Below are positions 51,500 to 60,206 of a DNA stretch of 64,000 nucleotides, in pieces. The notes below the pieces were generated by a model. The model was not told the origin of the DNA. It made no database searches and saw only the letters and a list, made by a program, of their open reading frames with translations. The position numbers and the translations under genes were made by a program. Numbering within the stretch: the first letter of the stretch is position 1; every line of letters begins with the position of its first letter. The DNA is from Lachnospiraceae bacterium (GTDB lineage Bacteria > Bacillota > Clostridia > Lachnospirales > Lachnospiraceae), in NCBI GenBank assembly GCA_017940415.1, contig JAGAYR010000022.1:44492-108491 (forward strand). The letters are read 5' to 3'.

Positions 51500-52045
51500 T
51501 TACTGCGTAGCTTCTTCTTTATTTTTTGACGGCTTGTCGTCTTTCTTAGCCGTTAAAAACATGATAATGCTTCTGCCTTCAACCTTGGCAGGCTTCTCGA
51601 TGGCCGCAACATCCGAAAGTGCCTCTGCGAAATCATCGAGCACGTGCTTTGTGGTGTTCATATGAGCCATCTCACGTCCGCGGAAACGAAGTGTAACTTT
51701 TACCTTGTCTCCCTTTGCGAGGAACTTTCTGGCTGCATTGATCTTGGTGTTAACATCATTGGTATCGATGTTGGGAGAAATACGGATCTCCTTGATCTCA
51801 ATCTGATGCTGTTTCTTACGGGCTTCCTTCTCCTTGCGGATCTGCTCGTACTGATACTTGCCGTAATCTGCAATCTTACATACGGGCGGGTTGGCACCGG
51901 GCGCAATCTTGATCAGGTCAAGTCCTGCATCATGTGCCATCTTGAGAGCATCTTTGGTGGGCATTACTCCGACCTGTTCGCCGGTCTGTCCGATGACTCT
52001 TACTTCCTTGTCTCTTATCTGTTCGTTGATAAATAAGTTGTTAAT
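51500..52045 (-). CDS. infC: Translation initiation factor IF-3, AUU start codon
   Basis: 181 residues if started at ATT 52045: [26 protein letters not shown] at 52053-52058 (GGAGGG on the minus strand) is at a good distance. The first ATG in frame (51964, [12 protein letters not shown]) would remove the conserved NEQIRD and GQTGEQVG part, so it cannot be right. The C-terminal domain has [20 protein letters not shown] and [16 protein letters not shown] starts are known for infC and let IF-3 limit its own translation. Confidence 0.93.
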   Translation of the reverse strand: MNNLFINEQIRDKEVRVIGQTGEQVGVMPTKDALKMAHDAGLDLIKIAPGANPPVCKIADYGKYQYEQIRKEKEARKKQHQIEIKEIRISPNIDTNDVNTKINAARKFLAKGDKVKVTLRFRGREMAHMNTTKHVLDDFAEALSDVAAIEKPAKVEGRSIIMFLTAKKDDKPSKNKEEATQ

Positions 52046-52046
52046 A

Positions 52047-52208
52047 CTGGTACCCTCCGGGAAAAACCCATAAAATAAAATAAGCGGCTTGCAGTAAGCC
52101 GCTTACAGAATACATTCGATCCAAGTTTGATCGGACCTCTGAACCTGTTTGGATTAGTCCTGCAGGTGAGAGCGGCTGCTCTGCTTTATTGTCCGCGTGT
52201 TCACACGC
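52047..52208 (-). ncRNA. L20-type leader RNA with attenuator hairpin
   Basis: The transcript from the promoter at 52216-52245 has about 160 nt before infC. Near its end AAGCGGCTT-ACTGC-AAGCCGCTT (52082-52104) is followed by TTATTTTATTTT, an intrinsic terminator, 25 nt before the ribosome site. Upstream are further self-complementary stretches such as GCGTGTGAACACGC. This is the expected arrangement of the L20 leader that stops infC-rpmI-rplT transcription when L20 is in excess. Confidence 0.8.
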
Positions 52209-52215
52209 AAATGGA

Positions 52216-52245
52216 ATAATATCACAAGGCCTTAGCCTATGTCAA
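52216..52245 (-). promoter_or_regulatory. Strong promoter of infC-rpmI-rplT
   Basis: Perfect TTGACA (complement of 52240-52245), an 18-nt spacer and TATTAT (complement of 52216-52221). Confidence 0.85.
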
Positions 52246-52264
52246 CATAATTTAGGTAAAAAGA

Positions 52265-52762
52265 TTACGAGATTGTCTCGTTGATATATCCCTCAACCTC
52301 TTCCCTGGGGATGTTAAGGCTGATTGCAAGCTCACCGTAGAGATAATCTCCTGCCATTCGGAAATACTTGGCATCAAGTGCGGTCTCCTTACGGCCTGCG
52401 GCAAATCTTGCCTCACGTCTGTGATGAATGGTCTTGAGAAGTTTTACAAGCTCCATGGCATCGTTGGAACGGATGCAGTTCTTGTACTCACCCTCAAGCT
52501 GCTTATCATTATCAACAGTGATATCGGGAATACCGGGCATCTTCTTAACGAGAAGATCCGCATCCTTCTTGGTAAGAACGGGACGAAGCTTCTCATCGGC
52601 AGTTGCCATGGAAATATATACAGTACTTCCGGGGGAATATATAGGTTTGAGGATATAGTAATCCTCATTGTTGTCCGTATCGGAAATCTCGAAAGGTGCA
52701 ATGTTCTCAACCCTGCACACGCCCTTATTGCCACAGACTACGTAATCACCTATACTGAACAT
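52265..52762 (-). CDS. CarD/CdnL-family RNA-polymerase-binding regulator
   Basis: 165 residues. The N-terminal Tudor-like RNA-polymerase interaction domain is MFSIGDYVVCGNKGVCRVEN, with YYILKPIYSPGSTVYISMAT; the C-terminal part is the helical DNA-binding domain (AMELVKLLKTIHHRREARFA and YLYGELAISLNIPREEVEGY). CarD proteins stabilise open promoter complexes, often at rRNA promoters. TAGGAG precedes the ATG. It is a single gene between prfA and infC. Confidence 0.92.
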   Translation of the reverse strand: MFSIGDYVVCGNKGVCRVENIAPFEISDTDNNEDYYILKPIYSPGSTVYISMATADEKLRPVLTKKDADLLVKKMPGIPDITVDNDKQLEGEYKNCIRSNDAMELVKLLKTIHHRREARFAAGRKETALDAKYFRMAGDYLYGELAISLNIPREEVEGYINETIS

Positions 52763-52846
52763 GATAAACTCCTATCTATGATTTGACATTCCCCCCGAAA
52801 TGTCCGTTTACATAATGCCTGTTTATCTTAGCATTGATTTCCGAAT

Positions 52847-52860
52847 CTGTCATTTGACAG
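52847..52860. promoter_or_regulatory. Palindrome upstream of the CarD gene
   Basis: CTGTCA-TT-TGACAG, 85 nt upstream of the CarD start, and a further pair TAATAGT-TTG-ACTATTA at 52897-52913 next to the prfA stop. Possibly an operator and a weak terminator; neither is proven. Confidence 0.35.
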
Positions 52861-52914
52861 AATGAACAATTTTTAGTTTTTTCTGTGCGTATTATTTAAT
52901 AGTTTGACTATTAG

Positions 52915-53994
52915 TCAGTCTGTCTGTTCCATTTTAGCAAGTTTAGCCGCCTGATCAGCCGCTATGCATGCATCAACGATTTCACCTATGTCGCCGTTCA
53001 TAATCTTCTCAAGCTTGTAAAGTGTCAGCTCGATTCTATGGTCGGTAACTCTTCCCTGAGGAAAGTTATAAGTTCTGATCTTCTCAGAACGGTCTCCGGT
53101 TCCGATCTGTGAACGTCTCATCTCAGCTTCCGCATCATGCTTTTCCTGCTGCTGGATATCATAGAGCTTTGCTTTCAGGAGTGCGAAGGCTTTTGCCTTG
53201 TTCTGGATCTGGCTCTTTTCAGTCTGGGAATATACGACGATACCTGTAGGGAAATGAGTAAGTCTTACCGCGGAGTCCGTGGTATTGACGCACTGACCGC
53301 CGTTTCCGGAAGCTCTCATTACGTCGATCCTTATATCCTTGGGATCGATCTCGATATCGATATCTTCATCAGCTTCGGGCATTACCGCAACGGATGCGGT
53401 TGAAGTATGGATCCTTCCGCCGCTTTCGGTCTCGGGAACACGCTGAACTCTGTGAACACCGCTTTCATACTTAAGCTTGGAGTAAGCTCCTGCGCCGGTA
53501 ATGGTTGCGGTGCACTCTTTGAATCCTCCGATTCCTGTTTCATCCGCACCGACAAGCTGTACTCTCCAGCCCAGGCTCTCCGCATAGTGCACATACATTC
53601 TGTATAGTTCAGCCGCGAAAAGAGCAGCCTCGTCTCCGCCTGCACCTGCCCTGATCTCAAGTATTACGTTTTTCTGATCGTTGGGGTCTTTGGGAAGAAG
53701 AAGGATCCTGATCTCATCCTCAAGCTCTGCAACACGCTTTTTGGAATCGGATACAGTCTCCTTAAGAAGTTCTCTCATGTCCTCATCATTTTCGGATGAA
53801 AGCATCTCGAGTGCATCTTCCAGATCTGCATTACATTTCTTGTATTCGGTGTATGCATTTACAAGAGGCATGATTGCCCCCTGCTCTTTCATTATCTTCT
53901 GAAATCTTGCTCCGTCCCCGATAATTGCAGGGTCCTGAAGCTGCATGGTCATCTCCTCGTTCTTTGTGAGGAGCTCATCTAATTTTTCAAACAT
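52915..53994 (-). CDS. prfA: Peptide chain release factor 1
   Basis: 359 residues. The catalytic GGQ is in [20 protein letters not shown]; the third base of the loop is usual for RF1. The codon-recognition PxT-type region lies at about 185-195 ([20 protein letters not shown]). It ends translation at UAA and UAG. prmC, which methylates the GGQ glutamine, is 50 nt upstream. Confidence 0.97.
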   Translation of the reverse strand: MFEKLDELLTKNEEMTMQLQDPAIIGDGARFQKIMKEQGAIMPLVNAYTEYKKCNADLEDALEMLSSENDEDMRELLKETVSDSKKRVAELEDEIRILLLPKDPNDQKNVILEIRAGAGGDEAALFAAELYRMYVHYAESLGWRVQLVGADETGIGGFKECTATITGAGAYSKLKYESGVHRVQRVPETESGGRIHTSTASVAVMPEADEDIDIEIDPKDIRIDVMRASGNGGQCVNTTDSAVRLTHFPTGIVVYSQTEKSQIQNKAKAFALLKAKLYDIQQQEKHDAEAEMRRSQIGTGDRSEKIRTYNFPQGRVTDHRIELTLYKLEKIMNGDIGEIVDACIAADQAAKLAKMEQTD

Positions 53995-54044
53995 AATTAA
54001 TCTCCTTTATCTGTGCTTCGTTAATGTACTATTTTTACGCACAG

Positions 54045-54902
54045 CTAAAGAAGAGGCAGTATTCCTCTTACAACGCGGTCACATCCCGCAAAATCCTTAA
54101 TGCAGTTTATTTCGATAAAACCGTTTGTTTCCATGATCTTCATAACATCTTCGGCCTGATCGTATCCTATCTCAAGGAGCAGATCTCCACCTTTAACAAG
54201 GTGCTTACTCGCGCCTTCAATTATCCTTCTGTAGAAAACAAGACCGTCCTCTCCTCCGTCCAAAGCAAGGTGAGGATCGTGATCTTTTACTTCGGGCATA
54301 AGTCCTTCTATGTCCGCAGTTCTGATGTAGGGAGGATTCGAAATGATGACATCAAACTTCTCTCCCTCACCCAGGGCATCATAAAGGTCGCCCTGTTTGA
54401 AAACAAGGCGGTCTCTTTTATCCGCAAGGATGTTATCTGCGTTTCTTCCCGCAAGCGCCAGAGCCTTCCCGGAAATATCCGTACCAACACCGTAGCAGTC
54501 ATTGGTCAGCGCAATAAGACTTGTGATAATGCAGCCCGTTCCTGTGCACAGATCCAGGAATTTGGATCCGTCATGATAATCCCTCAGTGCTTCTTCCGTA
54601 AGAATCTCGGTGTCGGGCCTGGGAATAAGAGCATCGGAACTGACTTCAAAATCAAATCCCATGAAGCATGTTTTTCCGATGATGTGCTGGAGCGGTATTC
54701 TTTTCTCACGAAGTGTGATGACCTCTTCGATCCTGTTCATATCCACATCGGGAGCGACTTCTTTTTCCGGATTGGAATAAAGATCGGACAAAGATACATT
54801 CGCGTATTCACGCAAAATAATACCGGTATCCGATTTAGGATCATCAATACCTGCCTTCTCCAGACGGGACTGTATAAGATTTTTCAGTTCGGATATGTTC
54901 AC
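54045..54902 (-). CDS. prmC: Release-factor glutamine methyltransferase
   Basis: 285 residues. N-terminal helical domain (about 1-75, IPLQHIIGKTCFMGFDF), then a Rossmann SAM-dependent domain with LDLCTGTGCIITSLIAL and the substrate motif IISNPPYI. It methylates the GGQ glutamine of RF1 and RF2. Its start lies 8 nt after the stop of the DUF1385 gene, so these are one operon. Confidence 0.95.
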   Translation of the reverse strand: MNISELKNLIQSRLEKAGIDDPKSDTGIILREYANVSLSDLYSNPEKEVAPDVDMNRIEEVITLREKRIPLQHIIGKTCFMGFDFEVSSDALIPRPDTEILTEEALRDYHDGSKFLDLCTGTGCIITSLIALTNDCYGVGTDISGKALALAGRNADNILADKRDRLVFKQGDLYDALGEGEKFDVIISNPPYIRTADIEGLMPEVKDHDPHLALDGGEDGLVFYRRIIEGASKHLVKGGDLLLEIGYDQAEDVMKIMETNGFIEINCIKDFAGCDRVVRGILPLL

Positions 54903-54910
54903 TTTGTTTT

Positions 54911-55999
54911 TCAGTCGTCGTAAGAATCATCGCCCGAGTATTCGTCTTCGTAATACTCGCCTGCTTCGTCGTCATAGACTTCATCGTACTCTTCGTCATA
55001 ATATTCGCCGGTGTAATCATCACCCCATCCGGGAAGCACACCTGCGATCTCACCGTTTTCGTCTATGTCATAACCGAAATTGTCTGCAAGGTATTTTTTC
55101 CAGTCAAATACAGCTTCAACAGAGTTGATTGCAACCTCAACCATCTGTCTGTCGGGCTCTTTGGTGGTAAGGTGCTGGAACCAGATGCCGGGAGCAGTGA
55201 GGACATATACGAAAAAGTTCTCGCTCTTTCCCGCAAGTCTCAGGATCTCATATGAAATGCCGAGCACAACCGGGATCAGAAGAATCCTGATGAATATTCT
55301 CAAGGGTATATATTCGATCCTGATGAAGAAGAAAATGATGATACTTATAAATACGGAAATGTACATGAAGCTGGTTCCGCATCTTCTGTGGAATCTGGAG
55401 CTCTTCATTACATTATCTACGTTTAAAGTCTTTCCTCTTTCGATACAGTTGATGCACTTATGCTCAGCGCCGTGATAGCGGTATACTCTGCGCATATCCT
55501 TGATAAATCCGATGCCGAACATATAGAGGATGAATACGATCATTCTGATGGCGCCTTCGATAACGGATACCAGAGATGTGTTTCTGATACTCTTCTCAAA
55601 TACGGAAGCAAGATATGTTGGAAGGACTATAAAAAGACCTATGGCAAGTGCGACCGCAATGATAAGAACAAGGCTGTTAAGAAGTCCGTCGAGTGCACCG
55701 TTTCCGGATGTTCCGCTTTCCTTGCCTTCCTCCTGATCATAAATATCCGCAGAGAAATTGAGTGCGCGGGTTCCGAGTATAAGAGAATCGATAAAGACAA
55801 ACATGCCTCTTACAAAAGGAATCTTCAAAAGAAAACTTCCTTCCATAAAGGTTCTGTGTGTCTGGGCATCGATTTCGATCTTTCCGTCGGGTCTTCTGAC
55901 TGCAACGGCGTATTTCTCACCGTTTCTCATCATTATTCCTTCAATGACGGCCTGTCCGCCGATTCCGGAATAGACCTTGCTTCTTCTTTTTGCTGCCAT
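54911..55999 (-). CDS. DUF1385 membrane protein
   Basis: 362 residues. It begins SGIGGQAVIEGIMMRNGEKY, the DUF1385 start, and has about five membrane helices (about 80-285), with MRRVYRYHGAEHKCINCIER and SSRFHRRCGTSFMY as conserved loops. A Cys/His pattern suggests a metal site. The last 40 residues are Asp/Glu/Tyr-rich. DUF1385 sits between rpmE and prmC in many Clostridia; its function is unknown. Confidence 0.9.
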   Translation of the reverse strand: MAAKRRSKVYSGIGGQAVIEGIMMRNGEKYAVAVRRPDGKIEIDAQTHRTFMEGSFLLKIPFVRGMFVFIDSLILGTRALNFSADIYDQEEGKESGTSGNGALDGLLNSLVLIIAVALAIGLFIVLPTYLASVFEKSIRNTSLVSVIEGAIRMIVFILYMFGIGFIKDMRRVYRYHGAEHKCINCIERGKTLNVDNVMKSSRFHRRCGTSFMYISVFISIIIFFFIRIEYIPLRIFIRILLIPVVLGISYEILRLAGKSENFFVYVLTAPGIWFQHLTTKEPDRQMVEVAINSVEAVFDWKKYLADNFGYDIDENGEIAGVLPGWGDDYTGEYYDEEYDEVYDDEAGEYYEDEYSGDDSYDD

Positions 56000-56026
56000 A
56001 GGATCTCCTGCCTTTAAAAACTTATA

Positions 56027-56058
56027 AAAAAAGGGTCAAGGCTAGGCCTTGACCCCTT
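56027..56058 (-). terminator. Terminator after rpmE
   Basis: AAGGGGTCAAGGC-CTA-GCCTTGACCCTT (minus strand), followed by seven T. It separates rpmE from the DUF1385 gene, though read-through may occur. Confidence 0.85.
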
Positions 56059-56067
56059 AAATGCTTC

Positions 56068-56271
56068 TTACTTGTTAAGACCGTACTTCTTATTGAACTT
56101 GTCAATACGACCGTCGGCTCTTGCGCTCTTCTGCTGTCCGGTATAGAACGAATGGCACTTGGAGCAAACTTCGACGTGTATCTCAGGTCTGGTTGAACCG
56201 GTTACAAAAGTGTTGCCACAGTTGCAGGTAACGGTTGCCTGATAATACTGGGGATGTATTCCTTCCTTCAT
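56068..56271 (-). CDS. rpmE: 50S ribosomal protein L31, zinc-binding type
   Basis: 67 residues: [20 protein letters not shown], then [20 protein letters not shown]. The CxC and CxxC pairs hold zinc, so this is the C+ form that can store zinc. Normal length. Confidence 0.97.
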   Translation of the reverse strand: MKEGIHPQYYQATVTCNCGNTFVTGSTRPEIHVEVCSKCHSFYTGQQKSARADGRIDKFNKKYGLNK

Positions 56272-56441
56272 GATCTCACCTCTCTATATATAAAGTATAA
56301 TTTTGTCTGTTCTCATCCACACTGCTTATGCAGCCACAAACAGCTTTTCTAATATATCACTACTTTCGCAATAATGCAACCTCTAATTTCTATTCTCCCG
56401 CGTCATGGGCTCATATATATATTATTGCGATCCACTAATCT

Positions 56442-58061
56442 TTATACGTGGTTTCTCACGTTGATGTTGCGTACGAGTTCTGCATTGCTGCGGGTATTCT
56501 TAAACTCCTCCAGGAGTCTGTCGGCCGCATCGTCGGATTTGAGGCCGTTGAGGGCGCGACGGGCAATTTCCATGGCTCTGAGCTCTTCCTTGGTAAGAAG
56601 GAGATCTTCGCGTCTGGTTCCGGACTTTGCAAGGTCAACTGCAGGGAAGATTCTCTTTTCCGAAAGTTTACGGTCAAGGATCATTTCCATGTTACCGGTT
56701 CCTTTAAATTCCTCGTAGACAACGTCATCCATCTTGGAACCGGTCTCTACAAGCGCGGTTGCAAGGATGGTGAGGGATCCGCCCTCTCTCATGTTACGGG
56801 CCGCACCGAAGAATCTCTTGGGCATGTGAAGAGCCGCAGGATCGAGACCACCGGAAAGAGTACGTCCGCTGGGAGGGATTACCTGGTTATAAGCTCTTGC
56901 AAGTCTGGTGATGGAATCGAGAAGGATAACTACATCCTCGCCGTGCTCTACAAGTCTTCTTGCACGCTCGATAACCATCTCGGATACTCTGGCATGATGC
57001 TCGGGCATCTCGTCGAATGTGGAATAGATAACCTCTACATGCTTTCCCTTGATAGCCTCCTTCATATCGGTAACTTCCTCGGGACGCTCATCGATCAGAA
57101 GGATGATGATGTGCATGTCAGGATTATGATACAGAATTGACTGCGCAACGGACTTAAGAAGGGTCGTCTTACCTGCTTTGGGAGGTGATACGATCATTCC
57201 TCTCTGTCCCTTACCGACAGGGCTTACAAGATCCATTACACGCATAGCAATGTTCTTCTCATCATCAGTCTCCATACGGATCCTGCTGTTGGGGAAGATG
57301 GGAGTCATGTTTTCGAATGCGACTCTCTTCATCGCCTCAGAAAGAGGATATCCGTTTACTTCATTTAAGAAGATAAGGGGTGAGAACTTCTCGGTGGGGG
57401 ACTTTGCCTTCTTCACTCCGTCCAGTACATCACCGGTTCTAAGACCAAACTTTCTAATCTGTGCGGGAGATACATAGACGTCGTTTTCACCGGGAAGGTA
57501 ATTATCACATCTGATGAATCCGTATCCTTCGGGCATAACCTCAAGGATTCCGTTTGCAGGCTCGTCGCCCTCCTGGGGATTATAGACATTTTCCTTCTTG
57601 GCAGACTCCTGAGCGGGCTTAGCTTCAGCTGCAGGCTTGTTTTCGGAAGCAGGCTTTCCTTCCTGAGCCTGAGCACCATCATTCTTAGCGGGCTGACGGT
57701 TTTCGGGAGCCTTAGCAGGTGCATCCTTCTTGGGAGCATCGCCCTTCTGAGCATCCTTTTTATGAGAAGGTTTTCCTGAAGAAGCTTTCTTATCTCCGGA
57801 TGATTTCTTTTCACCGGATTTCTTATCACCTGAATCTTCGGAAGACGCGGCCTTCTTGTGCTCAGACTTCTTCTCCTCGGGTGCCTTTTTACTCTCTGCT
57901 TTCTTTTCCTCGGCAGCCTTCTGTGCCTGCATCTTCTCATCAAGCTCAACAAGGCGGTCGATCAGTTCCTCTTTCTTAAGGCTTGCAATACCTTTAAGTC
58001 CTGCGGACTTGGCGATTTCCTTAAGCTGTGTAAGGGTAAAGCTCTGGAGTTTTTCTCTCAT
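56442..58061 (-). CDS. rho: Transcription termination factor Rho with charged N-terminal insert
   Basis: 539 residues from ATG 58061 ([20 protein letters not shown]), 12 nt after AAAGGA; a TTG at 58082 is a less likely start. The N-terminal HTH-like domain is followed by a Lys/Ala/Glu/Pro-rich stretch (about residues 50-160) with no predicted fold. The RNA-binding and ATPase core follows: [20 protein letters not shown], Walker [14 protein letters not shown], and [15 protein letters not shown]. Long N-terminal inserts in Rho of several Firmicutes and Bacteroidetes may alter RNA binding or condensation. Confidence 0.95.
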   Translation of the reverse strand: MREKLQSFTLTQLKEIAKSAGLKGIASLKKEELIDRLVELDEKMQAQKAAEEKKAESKKAPEEKKSEHKKAASSEDSGDKKSGEKKSSGDKKASSGKPSHKKDAQKGDAPKKDAPAKAPENRQPAKNDGAQAQEGKPASENKPAAEAKPAQESAKKENVYNPQEGDEPANGILEVMPEGYGFIRCDNYLPGENDVYVSPAQIRKFGLRTGDVLDGVKKAKSPTEKFSPLIFLNEVNGYPLSEAMKRVAFENMTPIFPNSRIRMETDDEKNIAMRVMDLVSPVGKGQRGMIVSPPKAGKTTLLKSVAQSILYHNPDMHIIILLIDERPEEVTDMKEAIKGKHVEVIYSTFDEMPEHHARVSEMVIERARRLVEHGEDVVILLDSITRLARAYNQVIPPSGRTLSGGLDPAALHMPKRFFGAARNMREGGSLTILATALVETGSKMDDVVYEEFKGTGNMEMILDRKLSEKRIFPAVDLAKSGTRREDLLLTKEELRAMEIARRALNGLKSDDAADRLLEEFKNTRSNAELVRNINVRNHV

Positions 58062-58235
58062 ATAAAAACAGATTCCTTTCAATAAAGAAAAATATGAATT
58101 TGCTGCTCTCTAAATTGTTCTCAAATGTTAGTTGGTATGTTTCGGAATACGAATTTCAGAAACAAATGAATGTTTAGAACAAAGAATTGATTACAAGAGA
58201 TTTATAACACGTAATATTCTATGCGTCAACAGCAA

Positions 58236-58267
58236 AAAATCAGGCATCGGGCAATGTACCCGATGCC
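58236..58267 (-). terminator. Terminator of the MarR-GNAT operon
   Basis: GGCATCGGG-TACATTG-CCCGATGCC on the minus strand (58243-58267), then TGATTTTTT. Confidence 0.8.
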
Positions 58268-58281
58268 AATTCATTATAATG

Positions 58282-58758
58282 TCATGAAGCTCTGTACTCC
58301 ATAAGAGTTGTGTTCTGCCATTTTCCAAATCTATCTTTTGCTATTCTTTCCCTATAGCCAATCTCCCTGAAGCCGCACTTTTTATGTAGGGCTATACTCG
58401 CTTTGTTAATTGAGAATATTGCAGAATATATGCTCCAATACCCATCTTTCTCTGCCTCTCTGATGATCGTATTTACCAAAGCTGTGCCTATCCCATGACC
58501 TCTATAGTTTCTATCAACATATACACTCATTTCAACGCAGCCTTTATATGCGCATCTACTTGAAGTAGGACTAAGCGCAATCCAGCCTACTACCTTCCCT
58601 TCTTCCTCAAAAACAAACCTGCAATTCCTTAAATGTCCTTCATTCCACTCAGCAAAACTAGGACACTCTGTATTAAAAGTAGATGTTCCCTCTTCTAATC
58701 CCTGCTTGTAAATCTCCGCTACTGTCCCCCAGTCTTCATCTCTCATTTCCCTAATCAC
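58282..58758 (-). CDS. GNAT acetyltransferase of phosphinothricin/arsinothricin (PAT/ArsN) type
   Basis: 158 residues from a GTG at 58758, with GGAGGTG at the ideal distance; it overlaps MarR by 8 nt. The fold is PAT-like: IREMRDEDWGTVAEIYKQGL, GTSTFNTECP, VEMSVYVDRNYRGHGIGTAL (acetyl-CoA loop) and IYSAIFSINKASIALHKKCG. PAT enzymes acetylate the amino group of phosphinothricin-like amino acids; ArsN1 relatives detoxify arsinothricin. The Cys-rich MarR partner makes an arsenic link conceivable, but this is only an inference. Confidence 0.88.
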   Translation of the reverse strand: MIREMRDEDWGTVAEIYKQGLEEGTSTFNTECPSFAEWNEGHLRNCRFVFEEEGKVVGWIALSPTSSRCAYKGCVEMSVYVDRNYRGHGIGTALVNTIIREAEKDGYWSIYSAIFSINKASIALHKKCGFREIGYRERIAKDRFGKWQNTTLMEYRAS

Positions 58759-59194
58759 AGCATTTCACCTCCGATTTTTTTATCGCATCATTGTAGATAC
58801 TTAATGCTTCTAAAACCTGGATCTGTTTTTCCTTTGGAATCATTGAAAAAACTCTCTCAAACTTCAAATTCATATCTTTCTCTATTGTATTGAATCTTGC
58901 CATTCCTTCATCAGTCAGATTAAGCACTACGCACCTGCGATCCCTTTTTGAGGGTTCTCGCAAAACATATCCTTTTTGAACAAGTTCTTCTACAGATCTG
59001 CTTACAGCACTTTTATCCATCTTAAGAAGTTCAGCAAGTTCCTTTACACATATTCCAGGTTTTCTGCCTATCTCAACTACCAGAAAACATTGAGATGTAT
59101 TAACGTTACATTGGCAGCAATCAGAGCTGTTTAGCTTCTCAAGATTACGTTCTAATTCTCTGGTACTTTCTCGAAATAGTTTTACCTTATCCAT
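58751..59194 (-). CDS. Cysteine-rich MarR-family regulator
   Basis: 147 residues from ATG 59194 (MDKVKLFRES), with AGGAGG before it. The winged helix is KELAELLKMDKSAVSRSVEELV followed by the wing PSKRDRRCVVLNLT. An unusual N-terminal run DCCQCNVNTSQC (four Cys within about 11 residues) and a C-terminal KCCD could bind a soft metal or metalloid, or sense thiol oxidation. It probably represses itself and the acetyltransferase from the inverted repeat at 59231-59249. Confidence 0.9.
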   Translation of the reverse strand: MDKVKLFRESTRELERNLEKLNSSDCCQCNVNTSQCFLVVEIGRKPGICVKELAELLKMDKSAVSRSVEELVQKGYVLREPSKRDRRCVVLNLTDEGMARFNTIEKDMNLKFERVFSMIPKEKQIQVLEALSIYNDAIKKSEVKCCD

Positions 59195-59217
59195 CGAATG
59201 TCCTCCTATGGATTTAA

Positions 59218-59249
59218 ATGATAAAATCATTAGTTGTATTTGTCAACTA
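59218..59249 (-). promoter_or_regulatory. Promoter and operator of the MarR-GNAT operon
   Basis: TTGACA (complement of 59241-59246), a 17-nt spacer and TATCAT (complement of 59218-59223). TAGTTG (59231-59236) and CAACTA (59244-59249) form an inverted repeat with a 7-nt gap that covers the -35 region, suited to MarR repression. Confidence 0.78.
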
Positions 59250-59260
59250 TTTTATGATAT

Positions 59261-59297
59261 AAAAAAGCCACATAGTCGATACAAACAACTATGTGGC
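59261..59297 (-). terminator. Terminator of the lipoprotein transcript
   Basis: A perfect 10-bp stem GCCACATAGT / ACTATGTGGC with an 11-nt loop; the minus strand then has six T. It lies 20 nt past the small frame at 59317, so it ends transcripts from the lipoprotein side. Confidence 0.8.
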
Positions 59298-59316
59298 AAT
59301 TCCGTGGGCATATTCA

Positions 59317-59490
59317 TTAAGCAATAACATCAAGAAGCTTATCTTTTGCTGATGCGAATAATTCAAATGCGGCAAGGGCTCCGAAGTGAATCAGGAATAT
59401 TGCAAAGGATATTCCAATCACTATGGCTAGCTGCAGCCATGCGTGCTCTGCGATAATGATACAGGCTAACGTTTTATAACAGAGCCACAT
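59317..59490 (-). CDS. Possible small membrane peptide or gene remnant (57 aa)
   Basis: ATG at 59490 opens MWLCYKTLACIIIAEHAWLQ and then a strongly hydrophobic segment (AIVIGISFAIFLIHFGALAA), ending KDKLLDVIA. One long or two short membrane helices are expected. No ribosome site is visible, and I do not recognise a family, so it may be the tail of a deleted gene. A terminator follows closely. The rest of the 391-nt stretch 59195-59585 holds the MarR promoter and this terminator; 59491-59585 shows nothing clear. Confidence 0.35.
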   Translation of the reverse strand: MWLCYKTLACIIIAEHAWLQLAIVIGISFAIFLIHFGALAAFELFASAKDKLLDVIA

Positions 59491-59585
59491 CGGCTATAAT
59501 TGCACTGTGATCAGTGAAGGTTAACGTCCTCAAATCAATGACTATTTCATTCAGACTTACTGAATCTTCTTTATAAAATCTGGGA

Positions 59586-60170
59586 TTACGGATAAAAAAT
59601 CTCTATATCTTCGAGATCAGGCCAGATTTCGTACCAGTCAATCCCCTCCTCTTCAGCCTTTTCCTGCATTCGATTTGAAATTATTAAATATTTAACCCCC
59701 TCCACTCCTATGAAGGTAGATGGTTCAGTTAAAATAGGATCAGATAATTCCTGATACGTAATTGTATAAACACACATTTCCGAGAATTCTATGAACTTTT
59801 TGTCTCCATCATCAGATAATTCAATATAGTTTTGTAAAGAGCACGTTCCCCCATATCCATTTTCTACTTGAGGACAGATATTAAATTCTATGTGCTTTGT
59901 ATTATCCACAGAAAGTGAGGCAACAGTATTCATAAAAAACGATATATTTTCGGGTGTAAGAGATTCATACGGTGCAAAGTACATATAATCTATTACATCG
60001 TCCGGTTTTTGTTTTTGGCCAAGATAGCGAAATGTATCGCCTATCGAATCGCAGACATAAGCAGATAACTCATCATCCGGATCAATACCTCTTTTACTGT
60101 CAGCGCCGCATCCGCAGAACAGCACTATGGTCATAAATATCAACATTAAATGTTTTAGTTTCTTTATCAC
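59586..60170 (-). CDS. Lipoprotein, paralogue of the next gene
   Basis: 194 residues with a signal peptide and Cys-Gly-Cys lipobox (TIVLFCGCGADS), so lipid-anchored. It ends MQEKAEEEGIDWYEIWPDLE, nearly the same as the end of the protein at 60207. Sequences before it are less alike. I recognise no family. It follows the secreted peptidase-like gene and the paralogue in one transcript; a protective or partner role is possible. Confidence 0.75.
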   Translation of the reverse strand: MIKKLKHLMLIFMTIVLFCGCGADSKRGIDPDDELSAYVCDSIGDTFRYLGQKQKPDDVIDYMYFAPYESLTPENISFFMNTVASLSVDNTKHIEFNICPQVENGYGGTCSLQNYIELSDDGDKKFIEFSEMCVYTITYQELSDPILTEPSTFIGVEGVKYLIISNRMQEKAEEEGIDWYEIWPDLEDIEIFYP

Positions 60171-60206
60171 TGTATCTCCAAACTCACTTATAAAGATAAA
60201 AATGCA

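Noticed and set aside
54024-54923. 299-codon open frame on the plus strand
   Set aside because: Antisense to prmC, which has clear motifs and operon context.
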